Positions 25,101 to 40,100 of a stretch of 64,000 bases of DNA are shown piece by piece. The stretch is from Azorinus chamasolen. Lineage: Eukaryota > Mollusca > Bivalvia > Cardiida > Solecurtidae. The position numbers and the translations under genes are program-made. The DNA lies in contig OY755241.1 in assembly GCA_963576725.1 (NCBI GenBank), positions 29,142,853 to 29,206,852 of the forward strand. Direction: 5' to 3'. Each line of letters opens with the position of its first letter. The stretch's first letter is position 1. A model generated the notes under the pieces. The model made no database searches. It worked only from the letters and a program-made list of their open reading frames with translations, and had not been told where the DNA came from.

Positions 25101-28100
25101 CAAAAAAGGCAGTTGGTTTGGGTCTACACCGTCAGCCAGTTACAAAATGAAACAGCCACTTTAACTCTTTGATTGTTGATGTTTAAAAATGGATGGTCAG
25201 TTTAGTGATAGAGTCCATTCTATATGTTAAGAAAAAACTGACAGACCTTTGCTATATTTTTTTCAGAGTGGCCGTAAGAAAGTGTCTCAACCATACCAAC
25301 CATATAACAGGAAGGAGAGGACATCAGAACACACATACCAGATGTCACGATGGACACCATACATCAAAGACATAATGGAGGTAAGGAGCAGTAGATGAAC
25401 AGTGAACTGGTCAAACTCTCTTATATTTCAGCCCAAATCTGTCTTACAGGTATTCGTTAGAATTGCCTCAGAGAGGTACAGTAACTCTTATGAGTACCAA
25501 CAAAATGGGGCTTAGTGGGAAAAATAGAAAAACATAATGTAACCAAGATTTCTTAACCCATTCCCTCCTAGACCATTGTTAGATCCAACCCCAATGACTG
25601 AATCTACCAAAAGGAGCATTTACTAGAGGAAATGAAAATTTTAGAATTGTGTTGTTTTGAAACCATTGTGATAAATAAAGCATTATTTTTGCTCCTATGC
25701 AGTTTATGTTTCAAAAATGACTTTTACAGAGGCATCAAAAGGTATCAGTAGGAAAGAATGGGTTAACCCTTTACGCCATAAATATTCATGTAAGAAATAA
25801 TTACATTATGTGTATTAATTAGATTACAGTAAAACCTCTCTATAACGGCCACATAATTAGCTGGTATTAGGGCAGGTGGCTGCTTAAAGCAAGGTGAAAG
25901 TAAAACAGAACGCTCCTATAGGAGCATTCTGTTTTACTTTTACTTTGCTTTAAGCAGCCACCTGCCTTTAACACAAAATACTTGATGTAATTTAGTGGCC
26001 ATTATAGAGAGGTTTTACTGTAATTGTTATAATATCACATGTACACTGGAATGTTTGGCTATAGCAGAAACTGTAGAATCATACACAGTAAAACTTGTAT
26101 TAATTCTTTACTCCATAGATAGATATACCCTTTTAACAGAGATCTATAACCGATCAATGGGAGCTGTCTGATCAGAATCTACTCTGGTTTGTTTGCTGAT
26201 AGAATATACAATACATGATTCTACAGTTTTTTCCATGGTCAAAAATTCCTTTGTTCATTTGCCACTGTAAAAATTAATAATCAAGAAGTCATTATTTGTT
26301 ACATTATAAACATTCATAGAGTACAGTACAGGTAACCCCTTTCCTACCTGGGCAAACAGAGTAGACCCAGATCAGATGGCTCCCATAGGAGCCATCTGAT
26401 CAGGGTCTGTTCTGTTTGCTTAAGACATGATATAGATCTGACTGTACGGTTTTTGTCAAAGCCAAACAATTTCCTTTAAAAAATTTGTATTTTACAAAAT
26501 CAGCTTATCAATATTCATGATGTCATTATTTCTGGCATGAATATTGAACAGGGAAAGGGTTATCCCTTTTCTTATTGAACATTAATGTGTAAATTGTTCA
26601 CTTCATGAATATTCATTAACATTTGTTTTACAATGTAAAATTTTCAAGGGACTGTACAGTTTGCCTGTCTGTGTTCATACCCCAGTATGAAAATTAAACT
26701 AATTAATATTCATGATGTCATTATTTCTTACATGAATATTCAACAGGGAAAGGGTTAATACACACGGGTCACATGAGCACATTTGACTGTACTACTAATG
26801 GCTACAGCTAAGAGTAATAACAAGATAATAATAGTAGGGCATTGCAATCAGGTTTCTCTGTATTCTCTCCCCTCTCTCTCTGGGGCATCCATTTAGCCCA
26901 TAGTGAGCAAAAATGGACGTTGTCAACACAAACAAACTGCTAGGAAGTGTAATTTTAATTTCAATTGCCTTGTGATTGAATAACCCCTTGAATACTGAAT
27001 GGCAGAGCTCCAGGTAAGATGCATAAGCTCTTTAGAATTTGTCTCGAATAGACGATTCTAAAGAATGGTGAAATGATTTTGTGAAGAATTGATGGTTTTA
27101 GTGTTTAGGTACGCACCCTTATCTGTAGCTCTGTAAATGTACAATGACGGTGAGCTTGTTTCCTACATTCAAAGGGTTAACCCATTCCCACTTAGGCTAT
27201 TTTTAGACCTAACCTCTTTGATTAAATCTACCAAAAAGGAGCATTAACTAGAGAAAAGGAAATTTTCAGAATTGTGTAGTTTTGAAACCATTGTGATAAA
27301 TAGAGCATTTGCTCCTGTGGAGCAAATGCTCTATTTATCACAATGGTTTCACAAAGTGACTTTTAAAGAAGTGTCAAAAGGCGTCAATATGCGGGAATGG
27401 ATTAAAGTCACTCCCGTATTTGAAGAATGGTCTTTATGCATTAAGCACTTCCCTGTTCTATGTTTATTCCAAATTTCAATACCTATTGAATATTCATGGA
27501 CAAACTAGTTATAATGAAATATAGAAGGTAGCAAATTGTAGTCATTTTAGAAAGTAAAGGTAAGATCTATCAAATTCCATTAGCAAATAGAGCAGACCCT
27601 GATCAGATGGCTCCTAATTAGGAGCCGTCTGATCTTGGTCTACTCTGTTTGCAAATATGTGAAGAGGTATTTATATGAGGGAAAGGGTTAAACACTTATC
27701 CTGCCATAATTGATGTTCTCCTTAATCTTTGATCTGCTGTACATGTCATTAATTCTTATATGAATATTAACCTTTTACTCCATCAATACACCTTTCTATG
27801 CCTTTGCAAACAGAGTAAACCCAGATCAGATGGCTATATAGGAGCTGTGTGATCAGGGTCTGCTCTGTTTGTATATGAAATAATATAGATATGATTCAAC
27901 AGTTCCAGTCATGGCTAAAAATCCATGTGTTCATATGCTTTTATAAACATCAATCTAATTAATATTCACAAGGTCATTATTTCTAACATGAATATTCATG
28001 GAGTAACGGGTTAAACTCTTGTCCTCCCATAGTATTTGATGTTCTCCTTACCGTCTGATCTGTTGTACTTACTGGTGATTGGTTGATAAACCCTTTACCT

Positions 28101-31100
28101 CACATAAACACTTTTTCTCGCATTTGCAAACAGAGTAGACCAAGATCAGACAGCTCCTGTAGTAGGCATCTGATCAGGGTCTGCTCAGTTTGCTAATGAA
28201 GATTGATAGCTGCATTTAATTTCTAAAATGGCTACAATGTTACACCTTCCACATTTCATTATAACCATTTTGTCCATGAATATAATTGTTGAACTTTGAA
28301 ATAAGCATAGAACAGGGAAAGGGTTAACCCCTGACCCGCTGTACTTACTGATGATTGGTTAATAAACCCTTCTCCTCATAGATACGCCTGGTGATGCCTT
28401 TGCATAGTAAATAAATAAATGCTTCTTTTTAGTAGACTTATTCAAAGAGGTTTGGTCTAAAGTAGCCTATGAGGGAAAGGGTTAAGAAGTGTTCATTTTA
28501 AAACGTGTCACTTTGTTTGCTTTAGATTTACCCTTTACATCAGCTGTCTATTTTAGTGGAGAACTGTACATTCAATATTTGAAAGGTCTCTGTAGAAATC
28601 GTGACTCTTAATACTCATAGGAATTATTGTCTTCTATTTCCAAAATGTTTATGAAAGACGACCGATCCTCCATAAAAGTCTTAACCCTTTCCCTGTTCTA
28701 CGTTTATTCAAAACTACAGAATATTCATGGACAAAATGGTTATAATAAAGTATGAAAGGTGGAACATTGTAGCCATTTTAAAAACTAAAGAAACCGATCT
28801 ATTTAATTCCATAGGCAAACAGAACATATCCTGATCAGATGGCTCCTTTAGGAGCCGTCTCATCTGGGTCTACTCTGTTTGCAAATGTGTGAAGATGTGT
28901 TAGACAGCTATTGCAGAAGACAGTTATTACAGGAAAGCATTAAGCTATTCTCTCATAGGCTATTTTTAGACCCATCCTCTTTGTATATACATGTATCTAC
29001 TGAAAAGGAGCACCATTGTGATAAATACAGCATTTGTTCCTATGATCTATGCGCTATTTATCACAATGATTAATCAAAATTACAATTGAAGAAATAAAAG
29101 ATAAATTATTAAGCTCAGTTGTGAAAGGTATTGAACTTTTAGAGGGTGAAATACACTCAAAATCAGTAGAGGCAGAAAAATAAGAAATTGAGTTAAAAAA
29201 GAAAACGAGGAAATTGTGAAGTTAAAGGAAGAAAACAAGATATTAAATGAAATCATTATAGTAGTGGGGGCCTTAAGAGGGAGCGGCATAAATAAATTTG
29301 AACATTATACAGACGAAGAAACAATGTTTGTGTCAGCTGAATACCACAAGACTGAGCAGTAAAATTCTGCATCTGTCATAAAATTAGAAACCCTTTCCTT
29401 CATACAAATGCCTTTTCAAGCATTTAGACCCAGATCAGATGGCTCATATAGGATCGGTCTGTTCAGGGTCTGCTCTATTTGCTAATGGAATTAGATACAA
29501 TCATGTAGATCTATTTCTTTAGTTTCTTAAATGGTTACAATGTTCCTCCTTCCATATTTCATTATAAATATTTTGTCCAGAAATATTCAGTAGGTATTGA
29601 AATTTGTAAAAAAAAAATGAACATGGTAAGGATTAAACAGACCTTGAACAAAAATGAAAATATTGGTATTGCACATTGACTTGGCAAAAGAGAAAGTGGC
29701 AAGACAATCATTATTCGATGGTATCCTGATTACAAACTGGCAGCTGTTATATGCAAAACTTGTGTATTCTGCTGCAATTCTGAAAGTTTTTTTTTCCGTT
29801 TATTCACTTTGGATTTTGTTTTTGACGCCAAATTTAAAAGTGTTATCTGCAATAATAATTTCATATTAAATATAATTCTAAACTAAATTATAAAGGTATA
29901 TAAGTAAAACATTTGTTTTTAAAAACCTTTATGTTTGGGCTAAAATAATACAGAACACAGTGAAGTGAAGATTGCACTGTTTTCGATGTTGCCAACAGGC
30001 GACATTGGCGCCGAAAGAGTTAAATTCAAGTTCCAGACTGCAAAGATAGATGCAAATTTGCAGCTAGTGTGACAAGTGTTAACCATTTCTTTCATATAAA
30101 CATGTTTCCATGCATTTGCAAACAGTGTAGACCTAGGTCAGATGGCTCCTATTGCAGCTGTCTGATCAGGGTCTGCTCTGTTTGCTAGTCAAATTCGAAA
30201 GATCTCATTCTTTACTTTCTAAAATGGCTATAATGTTCCACCTTCCATATTTCATTACAACTTTTTAGCTCACCAGAGCACAAAGTGCTCAGGGTGAGCT
30301 TTTGTGATTGCCTGATGTCTGTCGTCCGTCGGCGTGCGTCGTGCGTCGTGCGTCGTTCGTCGTCAACAATTTGAACCTTTAAACTTCTTCTCCTCTGAAT
30401 CTACAGGGTTCTCAGCTTTCATCTTTGGCACATAGCATCACCTATAGGTCCTTTACAAAAGTTATATAAATTATGTCCCTGGAGTCAAAATTGGCCCCTC
30501 CACAGTCCCAGGGGTGGCCAGTTTTCTCTAGCTGACTGTTGTTTTCTGTACAAGTAGCAGAATGCTGGGCTCACTTAGGTTAGGCATGGGGAAAACTTCA
30601 AAAATCTTCTTGTCAAAAACTATAAGTCACAGAGCTTAGATATTTGGTGTATAGATTTACTTAGTATACCTTATTGACATTCTTTAATATCATAGTTCTG
30701 AGGTTAAAATTGACCCTGCTCTGTTGGTTATACTTTAAAATAGATTTTTGCACTATAAAGGTTCCTCTGAACTAGAAGGACTGTAAACAGGACTGTGTTA
30801 CGCAATCACTTGAGAGGGCAAGTTCCTGGTCAAACCTCTATGAAGTTGTCTGCTTCAGAATTAGTGTCTGTTTGTTCACATTGTTTTTAACCCATTCCCT
30901 CATAGGCTATTTTCAGATCCTGCCTCTTGGAAAATTTCAGAATTGTGTAGATTTGAAACCATTGTGATAAATAGAGCATTTACTCCTATGGAGCAAATGC
31001 TCTATTTATCACAATGGTTTCATAAAGTGACTATTATACCTCTTTGAATAAATCTACTGATAAGGAGCATGAATTAGAGAAAAGGAAAATTTCAAAATTG

Positions 31101-34100
31101 TGTTGATTTGAAACCATTGTGATAAATAGAGCATTTACTCCTGTGGAGCAAATGCTCTATTTATCACGAAGGCTTTTTTCAGATCCTACCTCTTTGAATA
31201 AAACTACTGATAAGGAACATTAATTATAGGAAAGGAAAATTTCAGAATTGTGTAGATATGAAACCATTGTAATAAATAGAACATTTACTCCTATGGAGCT
31301 TTTGCTCTATTTATCACAATGGTTAGCAAATGCTCTATTTATCACAAAGGCTTTTTTCAGATCCTACCTCTTTGAATAAATCTACTGATAAGGAGCATTA
31401 ATTAGAGAAAAGGACAATTTCAGAATTGTGTAGATTTCAAACCATTGTGATAAATAGAGCATTTCCTCCATAGGAGTAAATTAACTCATATACAAACCAC
31501 ATATAAAGTTACATACCGATATGCGTCAGATCAGAATCCATACTGTGTGCTAATTTAGGTCAAGTCGTGCTAAGCAGTGATAGGGTTGTCATCTGTTAGA
31601 AATGTTGTCTACTTATTCAAAGAGGTAAATCTGGGTCTACTCTGTTTGCAAATGCGTGAAAACATGTTTATATGAAGGAAAGGGTTAAGTAGAGAACAGG
31701 ACAATTTCAGAATTGTGTAGATTTTAAACCATTGTGATAAATAGTGCATTTACTCCTATGGAGCAAATGCTCTATTTATCACAAAGGCAAATGCTCTTTT
31801 CATCACAATGGTTTCATAAAGTGACTATTATACCTCTTTGAATAAATCTACTGATAAGGAGCATTAATTAGAGAAAAAGAAAATTTCAGAATTGTGTAGA
31901 TTTGAAACCATTGTGATAAATAGAACATTTACTCCTATGGAGCAAATGCTCTATTTATCACAAAGGCTTTTTTCAGATCCTACCTCTTTGAATAAATCTA
32001 CTGATAAAGAGCATTAATTAGAGAAAAGGAAAATTTCAGAATTGTGTAGATTTGAAACCATTGTGATAAATAGAAAATTTTACTCCTATGGAGCTTTTGC
32101 TCTATTTATCACAATGGTTAGCAAATGCTCTATTTATCACAAAGGCTTTTTAGCTCACCAGAGCACGAAGTGCCCAGGGTGAGCTTTTGTGATTGCCTGA
32201 TGTCCGTCGTCCGTCGGCGTGCGTCGTCCGTCGTGCGTCGTCAGTCGTCAACAATTTGAACCTTTAAAAATCTTCTCCTCTGAATCTACAGGGTTCTCAG
32301 CTTTCATCTTTGGCACATAGCATCATCTGTAGGTCCTCTACAAAAGTTATATAAATTATACCCCTGGGGTCAAAATTGGCCCTGCCCCAGGGGTTTTCAG
32401 TTTTCAATAGAAACATATAGTGAAAACTTTGAACATCATCTCCTCTAAAACTAGAAGGTCCTCAGCTTTCAAATTTGGCACATAGCTTCAACTTCAGGGC
32501 TTCTACAAAAGTTATATAAATTATGCCCCTAGGGTCAAAATTGGTCCAACCCCTGGGATTGCCAGTTTTTGGAAGCTGACTGCTTAAACAGCCCATGGGA
32601 TGACTAGTTATGCATAGGAAAAACTTTAAAAATATTCTTGTCAGAAACTACATGTCCCAGAGCTTAGATATTTGGTGTATAGATTTACTTAGCATAACTT
32701 TATGGTGTTCTATTGCATCTTGGAGAGCAGTGTCTATTTTTAGCTGGCTATTTTAAGCATACATCTCCCTTTCACACTTTTTGATTACAACGGGATTGCC
32801 TCCCTTCTGGATAATGGCAGTTGCAAATTAGATCTGACCTGTAAATAGAACAATTAACCCTTTACTCCATGAATATGCATTTCTACACCTTTGCAAACAG
32901 AGTAGACCCAGATCAGATGGCTCATGTAGTAGCCATCTGATCAATCTGCTGTATTTGCTTATGATATAATATAGTGCAAATTGCATTAAATTATTTTTAT
33001 TTTGTGTACAATATACATGCACTTATAATATGTTTACTTAAGCCTTTCCCTCATATAAATGACTTTTCATGCATTTGCAAACAGAACAGACCAAATCAGA
33101 CGGCTCCTATAGCAGCTGTCTGATCAGGGTCTGATCTGTTTGTCAATGGAATTTGAAATATGTTTCTTTACTTTCTAAAATGGCTATACTGTCCCACTTT
33201 CCATATTTCATTACAACTATTTTGTCCATGAATATTCACTAGGTATTGAAATTTTGAATAAACATAGAACAGGGGAAGGGTTAAAAGTACATCAATCTTA
33301 AGATAAGATATGAATAATAATATGAACTCATGAAGATGTAATGAAAATATCTGCAATTTTGAACATAAGTATAGATTAATTTATTCTTTCTGAATTAAAA
33401 TTTGCCCCACACCAGGGCCGGCTAGTTTACTATAGAAACATATAGTGAAATCTTTGAAAATCTTCTCTCCTGATTGTCTGGTGAGCGATGTCAGGGCCAT
33501 TCTGGCCCTCTTGTTTCCATGAATCTTCAGTAGGTATTGAGATTTGGAATAGATATAGATCAGGGCAATCATGAATATTCATGTAAAAATAATGACATCA
33601 TCAATATTATATCAATTAGCTCAGTTGTTGTAATAAAATGGCATTATGAACGAAGGAATTTTTTTTTACCATGACAGAAACTAGAATCATATCATTTCAT
33701 AGAGATCAAGTCTTGATCAGATGGATACTAGTGTAATTACAAAGGTGTCAACCCTTTCCTCCATAGGCTATTTTTAGATCCAACCACTTTTTTTGTAGTT
33801 TGAAACCATTGTGATAAATAGAGCATTTGCTCCTATAGGAGCAAATGCTCTATTTATCACAATGGTTTCATTAAGTGACTTTTACAGAGTCATAGAAAGG
33901 CGTATTTATGGAGGAAAGGGTTAAAAGGCAACGTTATGGGGAAAGGGTCAAGATATCTTTAGCATTAAAACTTGGCAGAAGCTGTGACTTTATTTAGATA
34001 CCTGGTATTTTGTCTTTTCAGGAAACCGTGGAGGAGAAGTTGAGTACCAGACAGTACCCATTCCTGTCTGGTGGGGCAGCACCGCGGGCCGGCTACAACC

Positions 34101-37100
34101 GACCAACCATCAGGTAAACATCGTCTTACCTGTACCTGTTGTATATCTTGAACATTGTACTGTGTGGCATGCTTTGATTTTGTTGTGGTGTATTACGTTA
34201 TGAACATTCGTGAAAAAATGAATATGTATGAAGTGAAGTTTCATGATGGTTTTCTTTATGAACACAATGGCATTTTAGCCATAGGAGAGTCGGTAGAATC
34301 ATGTTTATATTATTCCGTATGCAAACAGAGCAGACCCTGATCAGACAGCTCCTACCGGAGTCATCTTATCTGGGTCTACTCTGTTTGCAAAGGTATGGAA
34401 AGGTAATTCAGCTATTCATCTGGACACCAATTAAAAAGGTAACACGTTACCTGGCATAAATGCCTTTTCACGTTGTTGCAAGCAGAGTAAGCCTAGTTCT
34501 ATTTATTTATGGAATTATATAGATCTGATTCTACAGCTTCTGCCATGACAAAACTTCCCATATTCTTAATGCAATTAAAACAATCAGCTAATTAATTAAT
34601 ATTCATACACACATTATTTGTCACATGAATGTTTATGAAGGAAAGGGATCATTCAAGAAAACACTACTTAGAGAATTGTAGCAGACAACAATTATTGCAG
34701 ACATTTATTGCAGATGATAATTATTGCAGACAACAATTATTACAGGTGACAATTATTACAGGTGACAGTTATTACAGGTGACAATTATTAAAGATGACAA
34801 TTATTACAGATTACAATTATTACAGGTGATCATTATTACAAATGACTATTACAGACAACATTGCTGTAATCAGTTCTTAGAAGTTTATGTTAGAAGTAGA
34901 CTTTATTTGTTTGTTGTTGTCCATTGTTATTGTAGCTACTATTGTATTCAGTTCACTCTTTGATTTTTTCGATGTTTTTAGTTCTTTCTTTTTGCAGACT
35001 AAGTTTTGAGGTGGTTTTTTTTTTCATTATTATTATATATATTTTCCAATGTTTTAAGTTTTCCGATTATGTTTTTTCCAGCACAGCACCACAGGCAACC
35101 AGGTTTTTGTTTGTTTTTTCTCTCTCTCTCCCTCCTCTGCAATGCCTACACTCTGCATACTCTCCTCATCTTACACACCTGCAGGCCGCTGTGATTATAA
35201 ATAAAATTTTGCTTGAGTCTTGAGTTCGTTCTCAAGGGTAAGGAAGGCTTGGGGTGATTCTACAGGGGTGTTCTTCCGTGCACAAGACAATGCAATTTGT
35301 TCCATACACAGGAGAACCTCCTGGGTTTTCCTACACCTGTAATTGAACTGGATGTTGCAATATAACTAAATACTGTTAACCCTTTCCCTGTTCTATGTTT
35401 ATTCCCAGTTTCAATATCTACTGAATATTCATGGACAGAATAGTTATTATGAAATACGGAAGGAGGAACATTGTAGCCATTTTAGAAAGTAGTTGCTTAA
35501 TGCAGGGCAAAAGTGACTTTGACTTTGAACTTTTGACTTGCATTAAGCTACCACCTGATTTACAGACCCATAATTAGATCTCTTGATGGGCACTTATCCC
35601 TATCCTCCATAAATATGCCTTTCTATGCCTCTGTAAAAGTCACTTTATGAAACCATTGTGATAAATAGAGCATTTGCTCCTATTTGTGCAAATGCTCTAT
35701 TTATCACAATGGTTACAAACTACAAAATTCTAAAATAAATCCTTTTCTCTAGTTAATGCTCTTTTCGGTAGATTTATCCAAAGTGGTTGGATCTAAAAAT
35801 AGCCTAATTAAGACAGACTCTACTGTATCTATGAAAAAAGGGTTAACTCGACATTTAAGAACAAACTCTGACTCGAGCAAAAAAGTTTTAATCAAGGGGC
35901 CAGGTCTATACATTAGACTGATGTGAAAGAGTTAGTGAATTAGATGATTGATTAACCCTTTCCCTTATATAAATGTCTTCTAAACCCTTTTGCCAACAGG
36001 GTAGACCTCATGTATATTTAGCAAGAAACCATGACTGTATGTATATTAAATTATTAATATAAGTTTATTTTATTCCACCCCACCCCCATTCCCTGATCAC
36101 AAGGGGAGGATACTGTTTTTGCTATCTGAACAATTGGTTGATAGTTGTAGTTATTATTATTCTATATTAAATTATTAATATAAGTCTTTAACTTTGGCGA
36201 TCATTTTGTTGCCATTGCACATACATACTTGAAACACATTTTGTTTATAATAACATGGTAAATAAGAGAAAATTTTCCACTGCAATAACTGTAGAAATCA
36301 TGAGCCTGCAGAGCAAACCCTGATCAGACACTCCCTGGGGAGCGATCTGATCTGGGTCTACTCTGTTTATAAAGATGGGAAAAGGTGTCTATCAGGTAAA
36401 GGGTTAATCAAATAAGTGACATTTTGTGTGTGAGTTGAATGATTAACCTTGAATGTTAAGTTAGAACTGAGTGATTAACTTTGAATGACTGTTAAGTTAG
36501 AGATGAGTGATTAACACTGAATGTTAAGTTTGAACTGAGGGATTAGCTTTGAATTTTAGTTAGAGATGAGTGATTAACTTTGAATGTTTGATATTTGAGT
36601 TGTGTGTATGGATTGAGTGATAAATAAGAAATCAGAGGCCTAGGTAATGTGCATAAATTAAAATCACGAGCTATTGTTGTAACTCCGGCGTCCGCGTCAT
36701 CGTTGTCGTCGTCGTTGTCCGAAATCTTAACATTGACCATAACTTACAACCTTCATTTTTGGTATGCATGTTCATCTTGACAATGACAACAGACGAACTT
36801 TGGCACCCGCTTGCAGTGCACTTGTCAAGAATATCTTCTTCATTTCTCCGCCAAACCCTATATTTTGATCACTCATTTAGAATTGTCTCTACAGAGTGGT
36901 CACAACATAGAGTTTGGTAGAAAAAATACTAATATTTGAATATTGCTCAATAAAAGTTTGTAATTTGAATGGCTGAATTAACATTGATTGTGTAGACTGA
37001 GAACTGATTTGTCAATGTTGACAGAGAATGCTAATTGAGGATAAAATAGAGGATCAATAAGTGATCAGTTCTGCTTTTTCTTCTATAATACTCTTTTAAT

Positions 37101-40100
37101 CCGTTCACTCATAGGCTGTTTTTAAACCAAATAACTTTGAATTACTCGTATGCCAACGTGTGTAGAATAATAAACATACTTGCATGACTGGTATTGCCAA
37201 TTTGTGTACAATAATTAACATAATTATGCATAATTATGTGTATGCCAATGTGTGTAGAATAATTAACATACTGGTATGCCATTGTGTGTAGCATAATAAA
37301 AGTTCTGGTATGCCAATGTATGTAGAATATATGTAATGGAATACATAATTAACCCTTTGCCTGTTGAATATTCATGTAAGAAATAATAATAATAATATTT
37401 ATTATTATAAACATGGAACAGGGAAGGGGATTATAAATTAATATTCATAAAGTAATTACATCTTATATGAATATTCATGGAGTAAAGGGTTACGTTACAT
37501 TGCATGATCAAACTTAGGTTCTTTGTATTCTCTGCATGTTAGTGGTAAATTCATGATACATGTAGTTATGTATGATAACTATGTACATGTATGTACTTAT
37601 GATAATTACGTATAACAACTATGTATAATAACTACCCTATGATAACTACCTACATATGCAAACAGAGTGGATTTAGATTAGACTCCAGGGTCCATGCTTA
37701 TAAAGCTTTTTAGTTGAGTCTGAGTTCGTTCTCAAGCTTTTGATTGGTCAGATTTGAGTTCTCAAGCTTTTGATTGGTCAGATTTGAGCCAAAGGCTCAA
37801 ATCTGACCAATCAAAAACTTGAGAACGAACCCAGACTCAACTAAAAGTTTTATAAGCATGGACCCAAGTAACTTAGCACCTCATCAGGATCCAAACTGTC
37901 TGACAATCTGACAGTGAAGAGAAATGGAAGGAAAACTGGTTTGCATGTAGTAGATACCAATATTTGCATATGTCAGTTACGTAATATACCAAGAGTTAAC
38001 GCTTTACTCAGTATAGATGCTTTTGATGCCTTTTTGCAAACAGAGAAGACGTGGACACGACTACTCCACTTGGAGACTTCGTATCAGGCTCTACTCTGAT
38101 TGCTTATGAAATTAGATAGATCTGATGCTACAGTTTCTTCTGTAGTAAAATAAATTCTGTGCATGGTACTACTGTTATGATTCGTCTATTAACCCTTCTC
38201 TTGCTGAATTTTAAAATACATATCTCCTTCTTTACCCGTGCCCTGTTGTATAATTACATATATCTTCACTGTGTACAAGTATTTCACTGTGCAATCACTG
38301 CTGCGGAGTGCACTGGTTGCACAATCACCTTGTAAATAGTCCAGACCCTGATGAGACAGCTCCTGCAGGAGCTGTCTCATCTGGGTCTTCACTATTTACA
38401 GGTAGGTACCGGTATATTGACGGGAATAGCAAGCGAAGGGTTAATATTCATGATGTCTCTAGTTCTTACTTGAATATTTCTTAGCTAAGATTTTAACATT
38501 ATACTGTCCATTGAAGAAGAATTTAACCAGCAGCGTAATTTCTTGCCTAAGCCTCTGTTACTTCCTCTTGCTCTCTATACACTGGGATTTTGCATATTTT
38601 CTCAATTATACTCAGCTATACACTAGGGAAATTTCTAGTGTTTCAGAATTTCAATGAACTTGCCTTTTCATTAACCCTTTCTTCAAGCTGTCAGTAAAAT
38701 TCTGTTTTATGCTTACCTACGATTTATTCAAACAGATTGGATATTGACGAGACATTCAAGTTTGCATCTCATCAAGATTTAGCCCATTTGACACTCATTA
38801 TACTTGTAAGAGAATTTAACCCTTTGGCTGTATTGTATTTATTCCAAATTTCAATACCTACTGAATATTGATGGACAAATTAGTTACATGTATATATAAT
38901 CAAATATGGAAGATGGAACATTGTAGCCAGTTCAGAAAGTAAAGAAAAATATCTTTCAATATCTGTAGTACATGTATATAATTAGCAAACAGAGCAGACC
39001 CTGATCAGATGGCTCCTACAGGTCTACTCTGTTTGCAGATGCATGAAAACATGTTTATATGAAGGAAAGGGTTAATAAACCCTTTATGCATGCTGCCAGA
39101 AAATTTCTGTTTCATGGTTATCTACATTTATTCAAATAGTTTGGATATTGACAAGACATTCAAGTTTACATCTCATCAAGATTTAAACCATATGAAACTC
39201 ATTGTACTTATTAACCGGTAAACCCATTCCCTCATATTGACGACTTTTGATGACTCTGTAAAAGTCACTTTGTGAAACCATTGTGGTAAATAGAGCATTT
39301 GCTCCTATAGGAGCAAATGCTCTATTTATCAAAATGGTTTCAAACTACAAAATTCTAAAATGTTCCTTTTTTCTAGCTAATGCTCCTTTTCAGTAGATTT
39401 ATTCAAAGAGGTTGTATCTAAAATAGCCTATGAGGGAATGGTTTAAGGGATTGTTAGCAGTTTAGGCTAATTTTGCAGACAGCAGTTACTTAGCATACAA
39501 AGAATCTTAATCCTTTACTCCAATAGATACACCTTTCTATGCCTTTGCAAACAGAGTAGAGCCAGATCAGACAGCTCTTACAGGAGTCATCTGATCAGGG
39601 TCTGCTCTGTCTGCTTATGATATAATATAGATATGATTCTACAGTTTCTGCCATGGCCCAAAATTCATGTGTCCATATTGTGTCATTATGGAAAAATACT
39701 TATATTAATATTCATGATGTCATTTACCTTGTGAATATTCATAGAGTAAAGGGTACAAGTATAACATAGAATCTGAAATGTATTTTTCTTGATTCTAGTC
39801 TAACCCTTTATCTGATGCAAACACCTGGGGGAAAACAGGATGGACCCAGATCAGATGGTTCCTATAGGGTCCCTGTGATCAGGGTCTGCTGTTTGTAAAT
39901 ACAGAATTATTTAGATCTGTCATGGTCAAAAACTACTATACTATAAATAAACATTGAGCAACTAAATATTTATGATGTCATTATTTCCTATGTGAAACTG
40001 ATGATTGGGTCTACACTGTTTCAAAAAGACATTATTATGGTTGAACCGGTTAACCTTTTACTCCATAAATATGCCTTTCTATGCCTTTGCAAACAGAGTA

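Noticed and set aside
36543..36740. Asp-rich open frame ([13 protein letters not shown])
   Set aside because: Produced by the antisense of a CGTCGTCG tract in a dispersed repeat.
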